NCBI GenBank assembly: GCA_022701275.1
Contig: CP031740.1
Location: 4,227,001 to 4,291,000, forward strand
DNA from: Microcoleus vaginatus PCC 9802
GTDB lineage: Bacteria > Cyanobacteriota > Cyanobacteriia > Cyanobacteriales > Microcoleaceae
DNA length: 64,000 nt
Reading direction: 5' to 3'
Shown: in pieces, positions 62,040 to 64,000 of the stretch
How positions within the stretch are numbered: position 1 is the stretch's first letter
Layout of the letters: the number at the start of each line of letters is the position of its first letter
Program-made: the position numbers and the translations under genes
Notes under the pieces: model-generated
Told to the model about the DNA's origin: nothing
What the model saw: the letters and a program-made list of their open reading frames with translations, nothing else
Databases searched by the model: none

Positions 62040-62241
62040 GGTTTTTTGCCTTTGCTACTATTAACAAAAATATTTGACATTCCCCCCTGCGAACAGGCGG
62101 AGATTCTTAATCCACCGACATACCTTTATGGGCAAATCCTTCACTGTTTTTATATGGGAAGTGATGAACCTGCTCAGGGTTTTTGGGTCTGTGTTATAGT
62201 TTGATTGTACATCAAAACTTCCCCCAAACTTCAGCCAAATT

Positions 62242-62502
62242 TTAGCGCAAAAAAGGCGGACGTTTGGTATCTGCGGGTTTATTTTTCATCATTCCAGCTA
62301 AAAATCGCTTCAGGGCCTTCTCCCGGTTTTTCATAAAAGCAGCCCAAAATCCCGGTTGATATTCATCCATCGTCTTGGCTAGGGCCCAGACATCGATCGC
62401 TAAGATATTATAAAGTCTTTCATCTTCGCGTTTGAGCGAGTTAATCTGCTCCAAAACCGCCTTGTTTGCTCCAGCAGTTTGTTTGTCTTCGTCTTTAATC
62501 AT
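62242..62502 (-). CDS. Small hypothetical protein
   Basis: 86 residues, highly charged and helical: AVLEQINSLKREDERLYNIL, AKTMDEYQPGFWAAFMKN, then a Lys/Pro-rich tail. Start at the Met at 62502; the open frame reaching 62742 has a composition unlike the rest. No function recognised. Confidence 0.6.
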   Translation of the reverse strand: MIKDEDKQTAGANKAVLEQINSLKREDERLYNILAIDVWALAKTMDEYQPGFWAAFMKNREKALKRFLAGMMKNKPADTKRPPFLR

Positions 62503-62821
62503 GTCCGAAAAATGGTTGAAAGGGCAAGAGTGTCGATCGCGATCGCCACTCTGTATACTTTGATGATACTGCCGATCTCGATTGCCTTCTGGAACCAACG
62601 CCGCGCAATTAACACGGATATTTACCGATGGCGTGCCCGGGCGAGTCCGGCAGGATAAGCTTCTGAACCTAGAGACAAGACTGTGGATGCACACCGCTCC
62701 CGCGCTCATAGATGCTAGCAGTTTTTGCAGGTCTTTTGGCAAAAAAACTAAATTTATTCAAGACTTTTTGACAGATAATAATTAAAGTATATTGTTGATT
62801 CCAGCTAACTACCTCACTAAT

Positions 62822-63373
62822 ATGTTACGCAAAATTTCTTTAGCAAACCTAGCCTTAGTTGTTGGCGGTATTATAGCAGCAGTCGGTTTCGGAGCATACT
62901 TCACAGACAGACCTACCCTGAACCTAGCCGGTTTTTTTTATGGAATTCCGCTGTTGCTGGGAGGTTTGGCCCTGAAAGCGGCCGAACTCGAACCAGTGGA
63001 TTTCACCGAACCTACCTCTGCTGAAGTTCTCCTCCTGCGAGAAAGTCAGGCCACGGATACTCAAAACCAAGTCCGCAAAGATATCACCCGATTTCGCTAC
63101 GGCCAACCCGCGCACTTAGATGATGCTTTGGAGCGCCTGGGCCTGGCCCCGACCGACGAGGAACGACCACTCCTGCAAGGGTTGCGGGAAGTTAATGTTG
63201 ATGGTGCTTATGGGTTAATTCTAGAGTTTTATTCGCCGCTAATGCCGATCGACCTCTGGGAAGAAAAGCAAGACAAAATAGCTACTTTTTTTGGACCAGG
63301 TTTGCGCGCACAAGTGAGTCAAAAGCCTGATGACAAAATTGAATTGGCTCTCATTAAAAATACTCAAGCTTAA
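62822..63373 (+). CDS. DUF2854 family membrane protein
   Basis: 183 residues, two hydrophobic segments at about 8-30 (LALVVGGIIAAVGFGAYF) and 38-55 (AGFFYGIPLLLGGLAL), followed by a cytosolic domain (DITRFRYGQPAHLDDALERLGL, LILEFYSPLMPIDLWEEKQ). Pattern matches DUF2854 of cyanobacteria and chloroplasts. The ATG at 62822 is preferred to a TTG at 62792. Function unknown. Confidence 0.83.
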   Translation: MLRKISLANLALVVGGIIAAVGFGAYFTDRPTLNLAGFFYGIPLLLGGLALKAAELEPVDFTEPTSAEVLLLRESQATDTQNQVRKDITRFRYGQPAHLDDALERLGLAPTDEERPLLQGLREVNVDGAYGLILEFYSPLMPIDLWEEKQDKIATFFGPGLRAQVSQKPDDKIELALIKNTQA

Positions 63374-63788
63374 AGTATTCGGAAGTTTTGAGTGCAGAAA
63401 TTTTGAAGTCGCCAATTAATAATTAATCGTGTATCGGCTCAGATATTGATTTTAGCGGCAGCGTGAAACCTGTCGCTATCAACACAAACTCAATCCGCAA
63501 TTGGGCGATCGCGCAAATTAGATTTTCCTTAATTACAATAATAGTTGAGAACCGATCGGCAATCTTAAATCAGGAGAAGCAAAAATGGTTTCGTCCGAGA
63601 GTAGGATAGGTATTATGGGCGCCAGATCATCAGGGTTTGTCAGTTGCAGTTAAACAAGCGTCGAAGTCGATGATACCAGTCTCAGTTGCAAATAATCCTG
63701 GCTCAGTCTGGAGTAGAATAAATGAGCAGGTTGAATCCGCCAAACTACATTATTGACCACAATGTATAGGGAAGAGAGGGATACGCCA
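63374..63788. other. Spacer before the terminal gene
   Basis: No gene of substance. A 22-codon frame from ATG 63585 (MVSSESRIGIMGARSSGFVS), preceded by AGGAG, could be a leader peptide or a chance frame. Confidence 0.45.
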
Positions 63789-64000
63789 ATGTCAGAAAAC
63801 AGAGTGTCCATCACCGCCAAAGTACCTTTAACTGCTCAACAGCAGTGGGAGACTCTCATGGCTCATCACTGCGGACGTTGGCAAGGGGTATTGGTTAGAT
63901 ATGATGCCACAGGGCAGGTTCTCGATATTCTTGATTCTGTACGGAGTTTCATTCCTTCGGACGATCGGCAAACTGTCACCCATTCCCTCGACTTCAGGAG
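63789..64000 (+). CDS. 5' part of a gene, DUF3598-like (cut by window end)
   Basis: 70 residues are seen: TAQQQWETLMAHHCGRWQG and VLVRYDATGQVLD, then FIPSDDRQTVTHSLDF. The opening W..L..H.G.WQG pattern resembles DUF3598, a cyanobacterial calycin-like family. The gene runs off the window, so the assignment is tentative. Confidence 0.6.
   Translation, partial: MSENRVSITAKVPLTAQQQWETLMAHHCGRWQGVLVRYDATGQVLDILDSVRSFIPSDDRQTVTHSLDFR

Noticed and set aside
63585..63653. 22-codon frame with AGGAG upstream
   Set aside because: Too short to support as a gene without expression data; mentioned in the spacer entry only.

Overview
The window looks like chromosomal DNA of a filamentous, non-marine-picoplankton type cyanobacterium (my inference: an Oscillatoriales genome of the Microcoleus/Oscillatoria kind). 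The reasons are the very frequent HIP1-type octamer GCGATCGC, an ABC transporter of the cyanobacterial NrtABCD/CmpABCD type whose third gene is the ABC-plus-binding-domain fusion, a single-helix high-light-inducible protein, several cyanobacteria-restricted families (DUF1824, DUF3386, DUF2854, probably DUF3598), heptanucleotide tandem repeats, and long repeat-rich intergenic DNA. No rRNA or tRNA gene and no CRISPR array was recognised.

Layout. 0.6-6.2 kb: minus-strand nrtA-B-C-D-type transporter operon with a long leader holding a perfect NtcA-type GTA-N8-TAC box and a LysR-like dyad. 7.0-9.7 kb: P2-type cation ATPase. 10.1-15.5 kb: a mosaic in which a 1.09-kb block carrying the signalling half of a chemoreceptor gene is tandemly duplicated (constant offset 2,177 bp), interleaved with broken copies of a membrane cysteine-peptidase gene, a P-type ATPase fragment, an XRE-type regulator and a third chemoreceptor start. 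15.5-20 kb: secreted protein, nicotinamidase-like hydrolase, TVP38 membrane protein plus MerA-like flavoprotein (operon). 20.0-22.2 kb: a T4-phage-like RNA repair pair (polynucleotide kinase-phosphatase and Rnl1-type RNA ligase). 22.4-24.5 kb: two related secreted proteins and an orphan Phd antitoxin with a destroyed PIN toxin. 25-33 kb: housekeeping (hemC, trypsin-like protease, glgA, rnc) with small genes (hli, zinc-ribbon, NYN-domain).

33.4-46.4 kb is rich in signal transduction: a receiver protein, a large multi-PAS histidine kinase, a PAS-only protein, a GAF histidine kinase and a shortened paralogue lacking the ATPase domain, interrupted by a GH57 glycosidase, a NifU-like scaffold and a DUF3386 protein. 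47.5-49.3 kb is lepA. 49.5-55.5 kb is the most accessory-looking segment: an overlapping nucleotidyltransferase/partner pair that resembles a toxin module, a small RHH gene, and two consecutive AAA/STAND-like ATPase genes, the second with about 39 tandem Gly-Val-x-x tetrapeptides forming a glycine-zipper membrane region; it ends in a P-loop (zeta-toxin-like) gene remnant. 55.8-64 kb: UDP-xylose pathway pair (UDP-glucuronate decarboxylase and UDP-glucose dehydrogenase), ppk and several small conserved genes, ending in a gene cut by the window edge.

Intergenic DNA carries at least six MITE-like elements with TA-flanked terminal inverted repeats, an AAACCCGGTTTCT-type inverted-repeat family, and heptamer microsatellites. 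The candidates most worth follow-up are the GV-repeat ATPase module (51.3-55.2 kb), the RNA repair cassette (20.0-22.2 kb), the nucleotidyltransferase pair (49.5-50.3 kb) and the chemoreceptor duplication mosaic (10.1-14.6 kb).
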